Source: Calliphora vicina
Lineage: Eukaryota > Arthropoda > Insecta > Diptera > Calliphoridae
Assembly: GCF_958450345.1 (NCBI RefSeq)
Contig: NC_088783.1
Coordinates: 100,249,302 to 100,313,301, forward strand
Direction of reading: 5' to 3'
DNA: 64,000 bases
Shown: positions 1 to 11,830 of the stretch, piece by piece
Layout of the letters: each line of letters starts with the position of its first letter
Position numbering within the stretch: the stretch's first letter is position 1
Program-made: the position numbers and the translations under genes
Notes under the pieces: model-generated
Seen by the model: only the letters and a program-made list of their open reading frames with translations
The model's database searches: none
What the model was told of the DNA's origin: nothing

Positions 1-227
1 CTTAACATTACAACTTCTATGGATATTCATATTTAAAGAAAATATTAACAATAATAGTGGTTTAAATTTGTTTATAAACAGTTTGATTTGAGAAATGTCT
101 CTTTCGAAGTGAAGTACGCATGTTTTCCAGATTAAACATAGTAGAAATTCTTAAGATTTTTGCAATAGATTTTATACCGATTAAAACTACATGTGTGACC
201 AGACTGGTCAATTTCACTATTATAGTA

Positions 228-374
228 GCGGTATTCACTGTTAAGTGCAAATGGTCTAGCATCATTGCAAATGCAAAATTTTCCCATAATCCAATAACAA
301 AATACACACAAAAACATTTACAATTTTGCATTTGCAATGATGCAATACCATTCGCACTTAATACTGAACTCCGC
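228..374. repeat. Small inverted-repeat transposon (MITE), 147 bp
   Basis: The two halves of this segment are imperfect reverse complements: roughly 228-283 pairs with 324-374, so the transcript would form one long hairpin. The five bases TAGTA directly precede the left end (223-227) and follow the right end (375-379), which fits a target-site duplication. No protein is encoded; the short reading frames on both strands are by-products of the palindrome. The superfamily cannot be fixed from a 5-base duplication alone. Confidence 0.65.
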
Positions 375-379
375 TAGTA

Positions 380-2050
380 TAAAACCTTAAATGTGTTGGA
401 CCAACAATGCATTGTAACACCAAATAGAGTTATTTTATACATCTTTTAAAACGCTGGAAAAATTCTAAGACTTCTTATTCGAAAAAAATGTTACCGGATT
501 TTGGTTTAATTTAGTATTAAAAATTTCCCGCGAATGGAAAAAGTTCGGGAAATTAGGAACCCTACTCATAACGAAAGCAGTAGTGCCCATATTCCCTAAC
601 AGCTTCGGTAGTGTCACACATGATGCAGTTTCCAATTCCCACAGTCACTAAACCGAATAATATATATAGAAATGAATAAAGTAGAGTTTCGTGTTCGGTT
701 TTAATTAATCGAAACCGAAACAGACAATTATTCTTCGGTTTTTACTTTTTAATCTATTTTCAGCAGAAAAATTAAAAATTTAGAAATGAAAAATTAACTT
801 TTTCATCAAAACATTAATTCAAGTATTTCCTGACAATTAAAATTCGAATGACTATTTATTTATTTAATTTACAAAAAAAAAGAATTCAAAGAGTTAGTTA
901 TTTTCAAATATCCAATAAAAGTATGGAGTACTGGCTGACCCGGTGAGCTTCGCCACACCAATTAGAAGAAAGAAATAACACTATTAAGTCTCCCTTTGTA
1001 AATTAATAATAATTCAGAATAACATGTCTCTAGTTTCAAGTTTATTGGTTCATTGTAATGTGGATTCTAGCTCATTCGAAACGTATTAAAAAATTACCAT
1101 AAAGACTCACATTTTGTATTCCCATTAAGCATCATGAATGCCTAATTTCATATTTCTGGGCCCATTATTATTGAAAATGCAAACGAAATGTACCATCACA
1201 TTTTGCGAATTCTAACTCATTCAGAATCATGTGTGTCTAATTTTTAGGTTTATTATTATAAAATATTCCAAAAGTACTATTACAATAAAGAAATAGTACT
1301 ATTGCCAACTATTATGTACATAAGTAAAATAATTTAATAAAAAGTACAAATAGAAGATAAAGTACCAATTTTTCACAATTGAACCCCCGTCAAGTTTGAA
1401 ATCAAAGTAATTTCCTGATTACACTTTCAATATTATAGAAAATTCAAAAAGTACCATTCTGAAGAACGAAAAAGTACACTTTAGTTTGGTTTAGTTCTCC
1501 TTTTTTGGTATTATAATACCATTGAGCCCCCTATTCCTGATTATTTCTTTTTTTATTTATTAGCCAATATTAATGTATATAAGCTAACTAATTTAATAAA
1601 TTAAAAAAGTACCATTAAAAGAAAATGTAAATGTCGTTATCATCTTGAACACCCGTCAAGTTTGAATTTTAAATTTGTCAGCTTTTCCTGTATTATCAAA
1701 GGATTTTGTCTCTATAACACTTGATATTTAATAAATTATCCCAAAACCGATCGGTTTTCAATTTTTTAAAACCGAAACCGTGGTTTTGAAATTCTTCGGT
1801 TTTTTGGAAACTCTAGAATAAAGAATGCTTTCTATCCAGATGTGGGCGCTTTTCCCCATGATCAAGTGGCTGTCTGAGGATCTAGTGGCAAATGGAGTTG
1901 CTCTTAACTCTTCGATTTGACTCAATACTTCGGGAACATTGCCAAAGGTGAACTGTGAACATGCCACCGTATTCAATAGTTTAGGAGAAAGCCTGGACAA
2001 ATATTTATTAATGCACTCCCGAAACTTTCATAGACTGAGAAAATGATATA
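380..2050. other. Intergenic AT-rich stretch with transposon-end debris
   Basis: No supported gene. The stretch holds short motifs that recur elsewhere in the window: a GGGAAATTAGGAACCCTA block near 550-566, AACCGAAACC-type blocks near 700-720 and 1745-1805, and a CCCGGTGAGCTTCGCC block near 940-955. These look like ends of decayed DNA transposons, but I cannot delimit an element. The minus-strand open frame at 1758-2000 has no recognisable domain. Confidence 0.4.
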
Positions 2051-2054
2051 GAAC

Positions 2055-2195
2055 ATCACGAAAGTTCATTTGAAGTCTTCACGAATGGTTCAAAGACGAG
2101 AGAAGGTGTCTGCTCGTGGATTTTCCGGACCAATGTAGTGTTTTGCATGCTGAAATTTCGGCCATTTTGCAATATCTCTCTTATTTTTACATGTT
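2055..2195 (+). pseudogene. RNase H fragment of a non-LTR retrotransposon
   Basis: Translating the plus strand gives FTNGSKTREGVCSWIF followed, after a one-base frame change, by CSVLHAEISAI. These match the start of the RNase H domain of fly non-LTR retrotransposons, whose usual pattern is YTDGSK...GVGAGVF then CSVFQAEI.AI. The first catalytic Asp appears as Asn. The frameshift and missing rest of the domain show that it is a dead fragment. The domain match is from memory of the family; no search was run. Confidence 0.5.
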
Positions 2196-2820
2196 TCGTG
2201 ACATTCAATCTGAAGCTCAACATACTTTCACGTGTCGATAAGATTGATCTTGAATTGTTCGAAACGATGAGCCTTAGGTGTATTGCACTAACTTGTAAAA
2301 GAAAAAGTTCTGCCTTGCTGAGATTGTTATCTCACCTCCCAGCGCATTTAGACAGATTCACTTGCAACGAGAACTTTATACTATAAAGTTTATAGGCATA
2401 GATCAAGATGTATTAACAAGGTGGCAGCGTAACTACAACAATTACAACAATACAAGAACAATAATCATAAGTTTTGTTCTAGATGTCTACTAACACAAAA
2501 ATTTTAAACTCAATTATTTCGAAATGGCAAAAAATTTATACACTATTGTTTTATTAAGGGGACGATATGTAATCACAATTTAGCATTCGATAGACTCAAA
2601 ACTGATCAGACAACAAACTCAACAAATAGGATTCTCATTTTGAATGAAGCGGATTTAATGCAAATACATTTTTCTTGTTTATATTACTTCAAAATTCATT
2701 TTTCTGTATATTAAAAACTGATCTGTAATTTCGATCAAAATATGAGATATTTTGTTACCCAAAGCTTTACAACTTTACACACACAGTTACCGCTCATATC
2801 GGCCATTTATTACAATGTGA

Positions 2821-3623
2821 TTACACAGGTCAACAGCAAAATAGGCTTCTCTAACCACTATATAGATTTGATGCATCGTGGTAACCTAAGTACAAAAATG
2901 GTAAAATTTTTTAATTCTATTGACAGATTTTTTAAAAAAAAATTTTTTTTATAAAATAGTGAATTTTTTTAAACAACTTAAAAAGGGTTAGTTCGATATT
3001 ATTAAAGTAAACTTAGAAAAGTTCAAATTTAAATAACCTTTAATCTGTTTATAAATTACGTTTTAATCGGCTCAGTAGTTTCGGAGTTATAATTTACTTT
3101 GAGTGTACATTTTACACGTTAAAATTGTTTGTTACAAAATTTTCTGAAATTGAGCGAATTCACTTAATTCTGAATAAATTCGAAAATAACCCGATTCGAT
3201 TCGAAAATAACCCGATCGATTTTTATGGTCGATATCTCATTTTGTTCCTATTACATGTGGCTTTGCTTTAAAACAATAAATCTGAACAATTTCTGCAAAC
3301 ACAAATGTTGATATTTTCACGTAAAAAAATATATTTTTTGCTCCGAAACTACTGAGCCGATTGAAACGCAATATATAAACGGATTAAAGTTTATGTAAAT
3401 TTAAACTTTTCTAAGTTTATTTTATTAATATCGGACTAACCGTTTTTGAGTTATCATAAATTATGTGGAGAAACGTCTAAAAAATTCACAATTTTACAAA
3501 AGAAACTTCTCCATAGAATTTAAAATTTGTACCATATTTGTATTACTGGAACCACAATACATCAAAATTGTGTAGTGGTTTAAAAAGCCTCTAAATTTTT
3601 TTCAATTTTGTTGCCTTGTGTTA
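2821..3623. repeat. Fold-back element, full-length copy (about 800 bp)
   Basis: The left arm (about 2821-3090) and right arm (about 3340-3623) are imperfect reverse complements about 280 bases long around a unique centre. The left end reads TTACACAGGTCAACA and the right end TTGCCTTGTGTTA. Both arms contain the CTCAGTAGTTTCGGAGTTAT block or its complement. Partial or deleted copies occur at 31,733-32,110, 35,566-35,858, 54,130-54,648 and 63,212-63,570, so this is a dispersed non-coding family in the host. It encodes no protein and would have moved with enzymes from elsewhere. Confidence 0.75.
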
Positions 3624-6600
3624 TCATGGCTAGATGTTACGTTACACTACAAGCATTATTTTGATGATTCCAAAATGTAAGCCACATTATCGGACTCTAA
3701 AGATTACGACATCAGACTAGTATTAATTCCAAGATATTATAATTTAAAGAGTCCAATTTGCGAAAGACTAGTTGCTGGGAACTTTGTTGTGTTGGTTTTG
3801 GGTATTGAGCGATCTACATTTAATACTTTTATGTATCTTCATAGAAATGTAAGTGCATATTTTTAAAAAATTTAGGTCATATTTTGATTTTTTTTTGAAG
3901 CATATTTTCCAAAAATAAATTAATCGAAATCCACCCCTTACCATCAGTTTTATTTACCACGCTCTCAATAGATATGTATATATAAACTTGGCTTTACTCA
4001 TGGACCTGAGAATAAACATTATTTACAAAATACTTTTGTAGTGCTGGCCCACTGTGCACCAAATTGAAAATATACCCAGATTTATACTAACACATTTAAA
4101 CTCAAAGAGATTTGTTTTGCCTGGATTTATAATCTGTATAAATGAGTTTGATGTCATGTTAAAATTTACTCTCTTAGTATTTAGTTTTTGTTTGTATTTC
4201 AGTGATATTTTTATTTATTTTTTTTATTGTTTATTTTCAACATTTTGCCTTTTACATTGATTTTTGTTGTTGTATATCTTATATATTTTTTTGGTTGATT
4301 TTTTTACATAATATGTGCCAATTTTTTTTTTTTGGCAAAATGGAATAAATGAAATGGAATAAAAAAAATAAATAATAAACCTGGTTTGCAATGTGACGAG
4401 TCATGCCCTCTATTAAGATCTTTGAAGTTTTTGTTTTTGTTGTCTGTTATTGCAACATGTTGGTCTTTTATTATTTTACTACCACTGTTATTTTAGTTTA
4501 TTTGTTAAGTTGATTGTTTATGGTTTCTTTTCGTATGGGAATGTTTACTTCCACTGACAGCATGCAAAATCCACCGGAAAATGTTGAATAGTTATGTCGT
4601 TTTTATATCTAAAATGTATAAATTTTAGTGAAATAAATATTATTTAATTATCTCATAAAACCAAAACATAAAATATATATTTGGAATTGTTACATTCAAG
4701 GTCATTTTATAGCCTCCATTAACTACATAGGTAGTTACCACTAACCAGTAAAGATTATGGCTTATAACGTTTGCGGAAAAAAATTGCAACAAACCATTTT
4801 ACGCTGGGCAAAGAAAAAAATACTTGAACTATAGTTTTTTCAGGACTCATTTTGAAATACGTTATGTTTCTTCATAATAAAAAATTTGGCCTTTAGTTAT
4901 TTAAAAATATTAATAAAAGAAGAACTAACTACCTTGAACAAATCTTATATATAAACCATACGTTTTTTTGTGGTACACTTTTGATTATGTTAACATACAA
5001 TAATTATTGTCCACCAATATTGATAAAACTTATCTCTGAATATGCATAATGGTCGCATTTCGACCACCGGGCTATCCTAGTACATATTTAATAATTTGTT
5101 TGAATAGTTTTCTATTTGCATTGGGGACAATTTATCATATTTTACCTCAAGTGGCAGTTTGTTTTGGAAGGAAGGAGAGAGGCTCATGTTGTCAACGTCT
5201 GTAACAAAACAATTCGAAGATGTATTAAAAATAACGGACTTAAATAATTTAATAATAATTTAATTAATAATTTAAATAATGAACTTGTTGTTGGTCTATT
5301 TGGGTTAAATCTTTTTTGTTGTATGAATTTAGAGAAAATCCAGTTCAAAAAACATCACATAAATCTAAGGGAAATAATTCCCGGGAATTCCGGAACAATT
5401 TCCCGGGATTGAAAATTTTGCGGAATTCCCGGGATTTCGCGTCCCGGGAATTCCCGTGAAAAACTCTACTTACAGGTTAGTATTTTTCAAAGCTAATCGA
5501 AAAAAAATTAATAATAATTGCATAAATATAAAAGTTATAAACCATATACAACAAATTGCCTTAAATCTACTTCTATCTGCTGGTTGTGGATGCTGTCACA
5601 ATTAAATGTCATCATATTGGTAAATGATATAAATGTACCTATATGATCTCTAGATAAAAAGCTAACCGTAGTTAAAATATTGTTTTAGATATTTCCACAC
5701 TCACACTCATTGTTTCTTTTCTATCTCTCTCACTATCTTTCTCTTCTCGTTTTGGTAAATCACACGCTAATTCGTAACAAAACATTTCGATGTGGAAACT
5801 GCGTTGATAATCAAATATTTATTTTGTACTTTTATTGACTTTAATATGAATTTTTATAAATGAATAATATATGTACTTACATACATATGTATATTTTCAG
5901 ACAGAATGATCGCCAAACTGACTGACTGATCGACAAACTTACATTTAAATAAGTAAAAAAACTTAAATTTAAGTATCTATAGTTGAGGGTTTTTGTTTGT
6001 AAATGTTTTCAAAAATATTACAATTGTCAGACAGACTTATGGTTGGAGGTACAAATAGTCAGATTGTTTGTTGGTGGTGCGTATAGTATGGGTAAACAGT
6101 CAGTCAGTAAACGATTCATTTTGACACTTTCACTTTTTTCCATTCATATCAAAAAATTTTCGGTTTGTATCTGTACGGCTGTTTAAAGATGCCCATTAAG
6201 ATTTGTGTATTAGGTACATATGTATGTACATATCGCTCATTTGCTGCAACAACGTCATAACTCAAAATCCGGGTGTTTTGAACTGAGTAATATAAAATAT
6301 GCTCCGTTCTTTAGTCTTTCATATAGTTTTATCAGTTTTAAAAAAAGTCAATTATTTTTTCTATTAAATTGTTTTTCTGTTGTAAACGTCAAAATGAAAA
6401 TTTATGTTTTCTAGTATATTTGACAAGTAAAAATTTGGGTTAAATACAGATTAGAAAGATATTAGTATCTACTATTTAAATCAGGTTTTATTTCTGAAAT
6501 CGCATGATTTGTTGAAAATTGATTTAAGAAATAGTAAAATGACTTTTTTGAATTATGACGTTGTTGCAGCAAATGAGCGATATGTATATTGAACGTATAT

Positions 6601-7200
6601 ATATATGTAGGTATGTAGGTATGTCATGTTGTGTTTTTCTCACATATGCATCTCATTTATTACCGCCGCAACTTCAATCCATCACCATCATTCCGTTTAG
6701 ATGACTGGGTAAAAGTGATAAAATTAGTTTATTACACGATTTGTAATAATATTTACAACAATTTACCCATGAAAAGATTTAGCGAATTTTATTACCCACT
6801 TCCTGGCCATTTTACATAGGAAACAATTAATTGCTCTTAGACAATGTTAAGTTTTACAAAACCCTCTAAAAAATAAGATTTTTTTCTCAATGTGCGTTTT
6901 TTTTGGCCATTATTTTTGTTAATTATTTTATATTTAACGCTTGTCAAATGTCAATTAGTTTGTATACAAAATAATTGATATATGAAATTGTGTTGTCCAA
7001 TTGTCATCAACAAATTTATTAAATAGCAATTAATGTTTGTAAAAACAAATGTTGTTTGTCTTTTTTTACTTACTTATTTATACATATAAATTGTCTATAA
7101 ATGTCTATTTAATTCACATGTCTGCTTGCAATATTATTTTATTTATGTCAATGTCAGCAGTAACTGTTTAAAAGAAACATAATTTTATAATTTCGTAGTA
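3624..7200. other. AT-rich intergenic DNA, no gene seen
   Basis: I see no conserved protein in any frame; the open frames are short and rich in Phe, Tyr and Leu from T-rich composition. Near 5380-5450 there is a cluster of CCCGGGAATTCC palindromes, a repeat-end motif also seen in weaker form near 520-565, 24,860 and 62,350-62,390. The block TTGCTGCAACAACGTCATAA at 6241-6260 recurs inverted at about 6555-6574, so 6240-6575 may be another inverted-repeat element. Confidence 0.4.
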
Positions 7201-7216
7201 TTTTATTATTGTTTCA

Positions 7217-7382
7217 GGCTCAAATGTCAAACATGAAATCCAGACAAAAACATAAAAGTCAGTTGGCATGTATGCCAAGCACAATATGGAAATTTGTTGA
7301 CTTCATTAATGAAAATTTGAAGCATAAGAAAGCAAAAATGTTTCGAGAAGATTCAAGTGTTTATTGTTTCTCTGTAGCAAAT
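7217..7382 (+). other. Possible orphan exon or transposase fragment
   Basis: A 166-base open segment lies between an acceptor-like TTGTTTCAG and a donor-like GTAAGG. It encodes about 55 residues including the run MPSTIWKFVDFINENLK. That run faintly recalls the phrase ending the core of MULE-type transposases (HPTIWKFIDxLK), but the evidence is thin and I do not name it. There are no partner exons nearby on the plus strand, and a retrotransposon relic begins about 60 bases downstream. Confidence 0.2.
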
Positions 7383-7520
7383 GTAAGGATAGTCAAAAAC
7401 TAAAAAGAGACTATTTTGTCTTTTGGTACAACTCTCTAACGTCTATGTTAGGTTAGGTTATAAAGGCAGCTAGTATCAACCAGCTCACTTGGGTCCATAA
7501 ATTGGTCCCTTTGAGTTACC

Positions 7521-8817
7521 CTAAAGGACCATGCTCAGGACCTCAAGAGGTCCTTCAGAACTGGGTTCAATGCCGAACCAACCTGTCGCACGAATGAACG
7601 ATTCCATCTTCCTGACATCCAGAGTAGATAGATCCGCTAGGCCGTGCAAAAAAGGACTACCTATTGTCGCAGTCCGAGCCACTGCTAGGGCAGGGCAAAG
7701 ACAGAGGAGATGTTCAATCGTCTCATCCTCGTCTTCATCATGGCAACTCCTACAGAAATCATTATATGGAGTATTCAGTCTCCTGGCATGAGCACCTATC
7801 AAGCAGTGCCCCGTGAGCACTGATATCAGAGCTCGTAACCTAGCCCGAGGTAGCCCCATGAGGGACATTGACCTATGATGGCCAAAAACGGGCCATGTGA
7901 GTCTCGATATCGAGCAATTTGTCAAATTAGACCATCTGAGTTGAGCAGACTCAAATAATTTACGCTAATAATTTATCGATCTCATCGACTTGAAGACGTG
8001 AAGCTCTTTTGGCCAGTTCATCAGCAATTGCATTGCCAGGTACACCAGAGTAACCAGGCACCCAGAATAGCTCCAGGTTAGAATGTCTCGACATCTCATT
8101 AAGAGATACCTGGCATTCATGTACCAATCTGAATGTCAAATAGACGCCAGATAGGGATTTGATAGCAGGCTTACTGTCGGTACAGATTCGGATATTTACA
8201 CCAAATAGCCTATAGTACTTCATCCAGTGTACCGCTACATTGATCATGTAGCCTGAAATATAAAAGACACCACCCACCCCATCTGTATCTGTATATATGT
8301 CAAACGTGTCCATAGAAGAAGGAGACTCGCCCGTCAACCACACAGAGAAGCGTCTGTCAATAAAGGGTAAGGGTGTGCTATAGTCAATATTAACAGGGAG
8401 ATAAGATATACTTCCCAAAATAGATGCATGGCCAGTACAACTAGACCTCCATGATCCTACAGTACTTAACCTAACCGCAGAATTTATGGCCAATTGTTTG
8501 GTCATTAGATCAGCCGGTAGCCAGTGCATCATTACAAACAGAGCACGGGACAGAGTACTACGCAGCGCACCCGTAATCATTAGTGCAGAGATTCGCAGGA
8601 TTCTCTCAATTATCCCGCAGTAGGTGGCTTTACCTAGAGCCTCCCACCATACTAGTGCTCCATACATTAGTAAGGGCCTAACCACCATACCAAAAAGCCA
8701 TTTTGCATTCCTAGGACTTATTCCCCAGGTACTCCCAATGGCCCTTCTGCAGGCATAAATGGCGATATTCGCCTTGGACACTCTCGCATGAATATTCTGG
8801 CTCCAGGATAGCTTAGC
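7521..8817 (-). pseudogene. RNase H and C-terminal Cys-His region of the non-LTR relic
   Basis: The frame 8,817-7,960 starts with LSWSQNIHARVSKANIAIYA and reaches the RNase H core: DIYTDTDGVGGVF, then ICTDSKPAIKSL, then FWVPGYSGVPGNAIADELA. In active elements the last block is WVPGHSG..GNE.AD; here His is Tyr and the Glu is Ala. After a frameshift near 7,940 the frame 7,925-7,521 encodes the usual C-terminal CRSCHDEDEDETIEHLLC zinc-finger-like stretch followed by CPAL. Broken by frameshift and changed catalytic residues. Confidence 0.85.
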
Positions 8818-9885
8818 TTAGTCTAGAATAATTCCCAGATACTTAGCACTATCCGAGAGCTCGAGTGATTTCTCTATGAATCCCACAAGCGAATGTAAAG
8901 CAGTCTCAACAGATCTGCCATTGATGTAGGCATGTTGAGACAAGGATACTCGGTTTGGGTTAATCGATGAAAGAAGGTGCAGATCAATCAACCTTTCCAT
9001 GGTCTTCAAGAGGAAGGTCGATAGACTAATAGGCCTAAAGTCCTTGGTTCTAGTATGAGATGCCTTCCCTCTCTTGGGAATGAAGGCTACAGTACATCTG
9101 GTCCACGACTCCGGAATATATGACCAAGCTAAGCAGGCCGAGTATATATGAGTCAACCAGGGTATGATTAAATCCTCATTCCGTTGCAAATCAGCTGGAA
9201 TGATGCCATCAGGACCCGTAGATTTATATGGGTCAAAGCTACGCAGGGCCCATTTCAGTCTCTCTTCATTTATGAAAATTGTGACTTCAAAAGGCCCAAC
9301 AGAAGATTCCGCAATGTTACCCTCAGATAGAGGAACACTGCAAGGGAAATGTGCGTCCATTAAAACCTCTACGGTTTCCTTTCCGCTAGTAGTCCAGCTG
9401 TCGCTCGATGTCTGAATGTAACTCGGGACAGTGGCCGAAGATGACAATATCCTGCGCAAGCGACTCGTCTCAGAGGAACCTTCCACTCGGCTACAGAAGG
9501 ACCTCCAGGATTTGCGCTTCGCGTTCCTTACCAGGTTCTTGAATTTATTCACAGAGGACTTATAAACACACCAGTTACCCAGTCTCTTGGCCTCATTGAA
9601 AAGTTTGCGACATTCTCTACGAGTGCTCGCAATCTCGGAAGTCCACCAAGGTGGTTTTTTCCTACCTCTGCAGATACTAGGTCTGCATGAGTTTGAAATC
9701 GCCCTGTCAAAAGCATTAGTCAGTTTGTTGACCGCAATCTCAATATCATTTCGATCTCTAATGATCGGAGGGTCAGGGATAAGGCGAGAGAGAATAGCGT
9801 GTTGCCCAACCCAATCAGTCCTTCTCCTGTTTCGGATAGGCGTAGCCCCCTTTTCTCGAACTTCAATAACAAAGTCTATGTACAT
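8818..9885 (-). pseudogene. Reverse transcriptase of the non-LTR relic, catalytic core deleted
   Basis: A 355-codon open frame. It starts in the linker after the nuclease, runs through FDPYKSTGPDGIIPADLQ (RT motif 1) and FRPISLSTFLLKTMERLID (motif 2), then QHAYINGRSVETALHSLV. Directly after IEKSLELSD it jumps to SAKYLGIILD, which belongs to the thumb after motif D. The FxDxxxAFD and YADD motifs are therefore absent: an in-frame deletion near 8,855-8,870 has removed the polymerase active site. The frame ends in a single TAA at 8,818-8,820; the same frame resumes directly after it, so this stop is a point lesion. Confidence 0.85.
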
Positions 9886-9889
9886 ATGA

Positions 9890-10930
9890 TCAAAGAATGA
9901 ACAGTCATTCGATACTCTCCATCCACTGATATGATCTGAGTGCCTAGAACTAACTAGCGTTAAATCAAGAACCTCCCTTCTGTTAGTAACTACAAAGGTT
10001 GGTTCTGAACCAGTATTGACTATGTCTATGTTATTGCAAAGAATGAATTAAAAAATTGACTCACCGTGCGTTGGTATCCGAGCTGCCCCATACAATATGA
10101 TGTGCATTGGCATCAGCACCAATGATAACCGGCAGATTCTCAACTCTTGCCCTTTCAATTATGTCACGAACCTTGTTGTTTGTTGGTGGTTCGATGTGGT
10201 CATGTAGCTTGAGATTACTAGTATAGTTCCTACACCAGTTTCCCAGGCCGCTACCACACAGAAAGAATGAAGATATTGAGATTATTGCTAGCTACCATAC
10301 ATGATCTAATGTTACCTGAGCCTTTCATGTATAGTAGCTTATGAACTTTGGCAGCTAGTCCGCGAACACCTTCTCGATGGATCCAGGGTTCTTGGATGAG
10401 TGCGAGCTCCTCCCCTCTCTCAGACATCCGGAGGAGCAGGGCAGCCTAAGCTGCTTTGGAGTAGTGAAGGTTAATTTGTGTTACCTTCACCATCTCTGTG
10501 TTTGTGTATGATTGTGACGTTGACGTCTTCTTGGTCCGAGGGACTCGAATCCAAGAGGGTGTCCTCGTCAACTACCTCGTCCAATGGCCCAAAAAATTCA
10601 CCCACTATTTCAGAGTTGGAGTGGGTGTCCTCTTGAATGTCCTCCAGTCGTGTGTAGGGATGTCAGGATTTCCGATCCGAAGGAGTTCCAGGATTTCGCC
10701 GGTTCGTCGGGAACACGGGCTGTGGACCTAGGCCGTCGTGGTATCACGTCAACAGAGACCACGTCCAGTCTAGCTCCTTCCCAAAGGCCGTCCAACAAAG
10801 CGACAGCCTGCTTAAAAAGCATGGCAGATAGCTCGTTTGAATATGCCATCAGTTTAACCCGACCACGATACCAGCCGGCATCATAACACTGAGGGAGGTC
10901 CCGGGTTCTCTTTGAGAACTCGCCAGTACA
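9890..10930 (-). pseudogene. ORF1 tail and endonuclease domain of the non-LTR relic
   Basis: The minus strand near 10,849-10,720 encodes ELSAMLFKQAVALLDGLWEG, typical of the C-terminal half of ORF1 in LOA-like elements. The endonuclease starts near 10,496 with INLHYSKAA and continues with LALIQEPWIHREGVRGLAAK. Further on come IIGADANAHHIVWGSSDTN (near 10,125-10,070), the conserved DANAHH block of the nuclease, and PTFVVTNRREVLDLTLVSS (near 9,995-9,940). At least one stop inside the DANAHH-downstream helix and several shifts break the frame. The usual terminal SDH motif reads FDH here. Confidence 0.75.
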
Positions 10931-10945
10931 CTCCCATCAATTTGC

Positions 10946-11395
10946 ACGGGTAATATGTATAAGCGTTCTATAGAATGTAATTTTTGTTTGTCCTTCTTTA
11001 CATATGTCCTTCTTTGACTACTGCACACCCTTCAAAATCTAATATTCTTGGAGCACTTTTGCTTCCAGGCACTTACAATATGAAAACTACCTCCTTTATC
11101 CCCTTACTCTAACATATTTTTCTTAAACTATCAGAATGATCTCCATAAGTACATATACGAAAAATATTAGTCACGAATTTTAATGATTCAAAAGAACTAT
11201 AACACAGGACAACTATATAACAGGACAATAAAGAAAATACTTTTGGCTCCGATATTAGTAATCATTGACTACTTTTGTATTATGTCGACATTGGTAACAC
11301 CAATAATATTTTTATTTTTCAATATTGGCTATCATAAGTAAATTCGTGTGCCAGTTTCGTAACTTATACGTAAATTTCTATAGATTTCAATATTA
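10946..11395. other. Intergenic, nothing recognised
   Basis: AT-rich sequence between the 5' end of the non-LTR relic and a decayed protein-family copy. I see no gene, repeat end or RNA here. Confidence 0.3.
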
Positions 11396-11399
11396 TTCC

Positions 11400-11830
11400 T
11401 CATCGCGAAAAGTTGTCAGAATGACAGACATGTGTTTTGTTACATTTGTGGCGAAAGCCTATAACAGACTTAGTGAGAAAGAAGTATTTCAATTACTTTA
11501 AGTTGGAGATTAAGGCCCCGAATAAGCCGTGGCTTCCAAAAATGTAAAATGTCTAGTGAACATTTAAGACAGTAAACTTAGTTATTTGAAGTTTGGTGCA
11601 CTTATGATTTGGATAGAAACGAAAAACCACATTGATGACAGCTATTTTTGTGTTGTTAAATTACATGTTATAAATAAAAGGAAAAAGACATATCCTTATC
11701 TACCGTCTGTTAAAAAGACTTTACTGCACTCAGACGACGCACGGTGGCTCAGAACTGCTAAAGTCAAATATTTTATGTTATTTTATAAAAAATGTGATTT
11801 TTATAAATTTGATCAGAAGTAAATTATCAT
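11400..11830 (+). pseudogene. Decayed copy of a repetitive uncharacterised insect protein
   Basis: Plus-strand frames give, with shifts between them, MTDMCFVTFVAKAYNRLSE, KYFNYFKLEIKAPNKPWLP, then FGALMIWIETKNHIDDSYFC and YPYLPSVKKTLLHSDD. From memory these parallel an uncharacterised protein present in many copies in arthropod genomes, which reads CYICGE, YFAYFKxKLGDQDKPWAP, FGVPMIWREPKNHxDDCYFC and YPNLPSAIRPVPHSDD. Its function is unknown; the copy number suggests a mobile element. Here at least three frameshifts, missing zinc-binding cysteines and no downstream part show a dead copy. Confidence 0.55.

Larger units (their letters stand above)
7440..10945 (-). mobile_element. Degenerate RNase H-bearing non-LTR retrotransposon (LOA/I-like)
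   Basis: Read on the minus strand this is, in order, the tail of ORF1 (about 10,945-10,500), an apurinic-type endonuclease (about 10,496-9,890), a reverse transcriptase (9,885-8,818), RNase H and a C-terminal Cys-His region (8,817-7,521), and a 3' untranslated tail ending near 7,440. Non-LTR elements with RNase H belong to the I, LOA and R1-like groups, and the ORF1 tail and RNase H look most like LOA elements of flies. The element is 5' truncated and has stop codons, frameshifts and an internal deletion of the catalytic RT motifs. It cannot move by itself. Two TTAGG-like units sit at the 3' end. Confidence 0.85.

Noticed and set aside
7446..7460. Telomere or interstitial telomere array
   Set aside because: Only two TTAGG units at the end of a retroelement; far too short, and higher flies do not use this repeat at telomeres.
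7531..9889. Plus-strand open frames at 7531-7791, 9164-9415 and 9587-9889
   Set aside because: They are antisense to the reverse transcriptase and RNase H frames of the non-LTR relic and show no domain.
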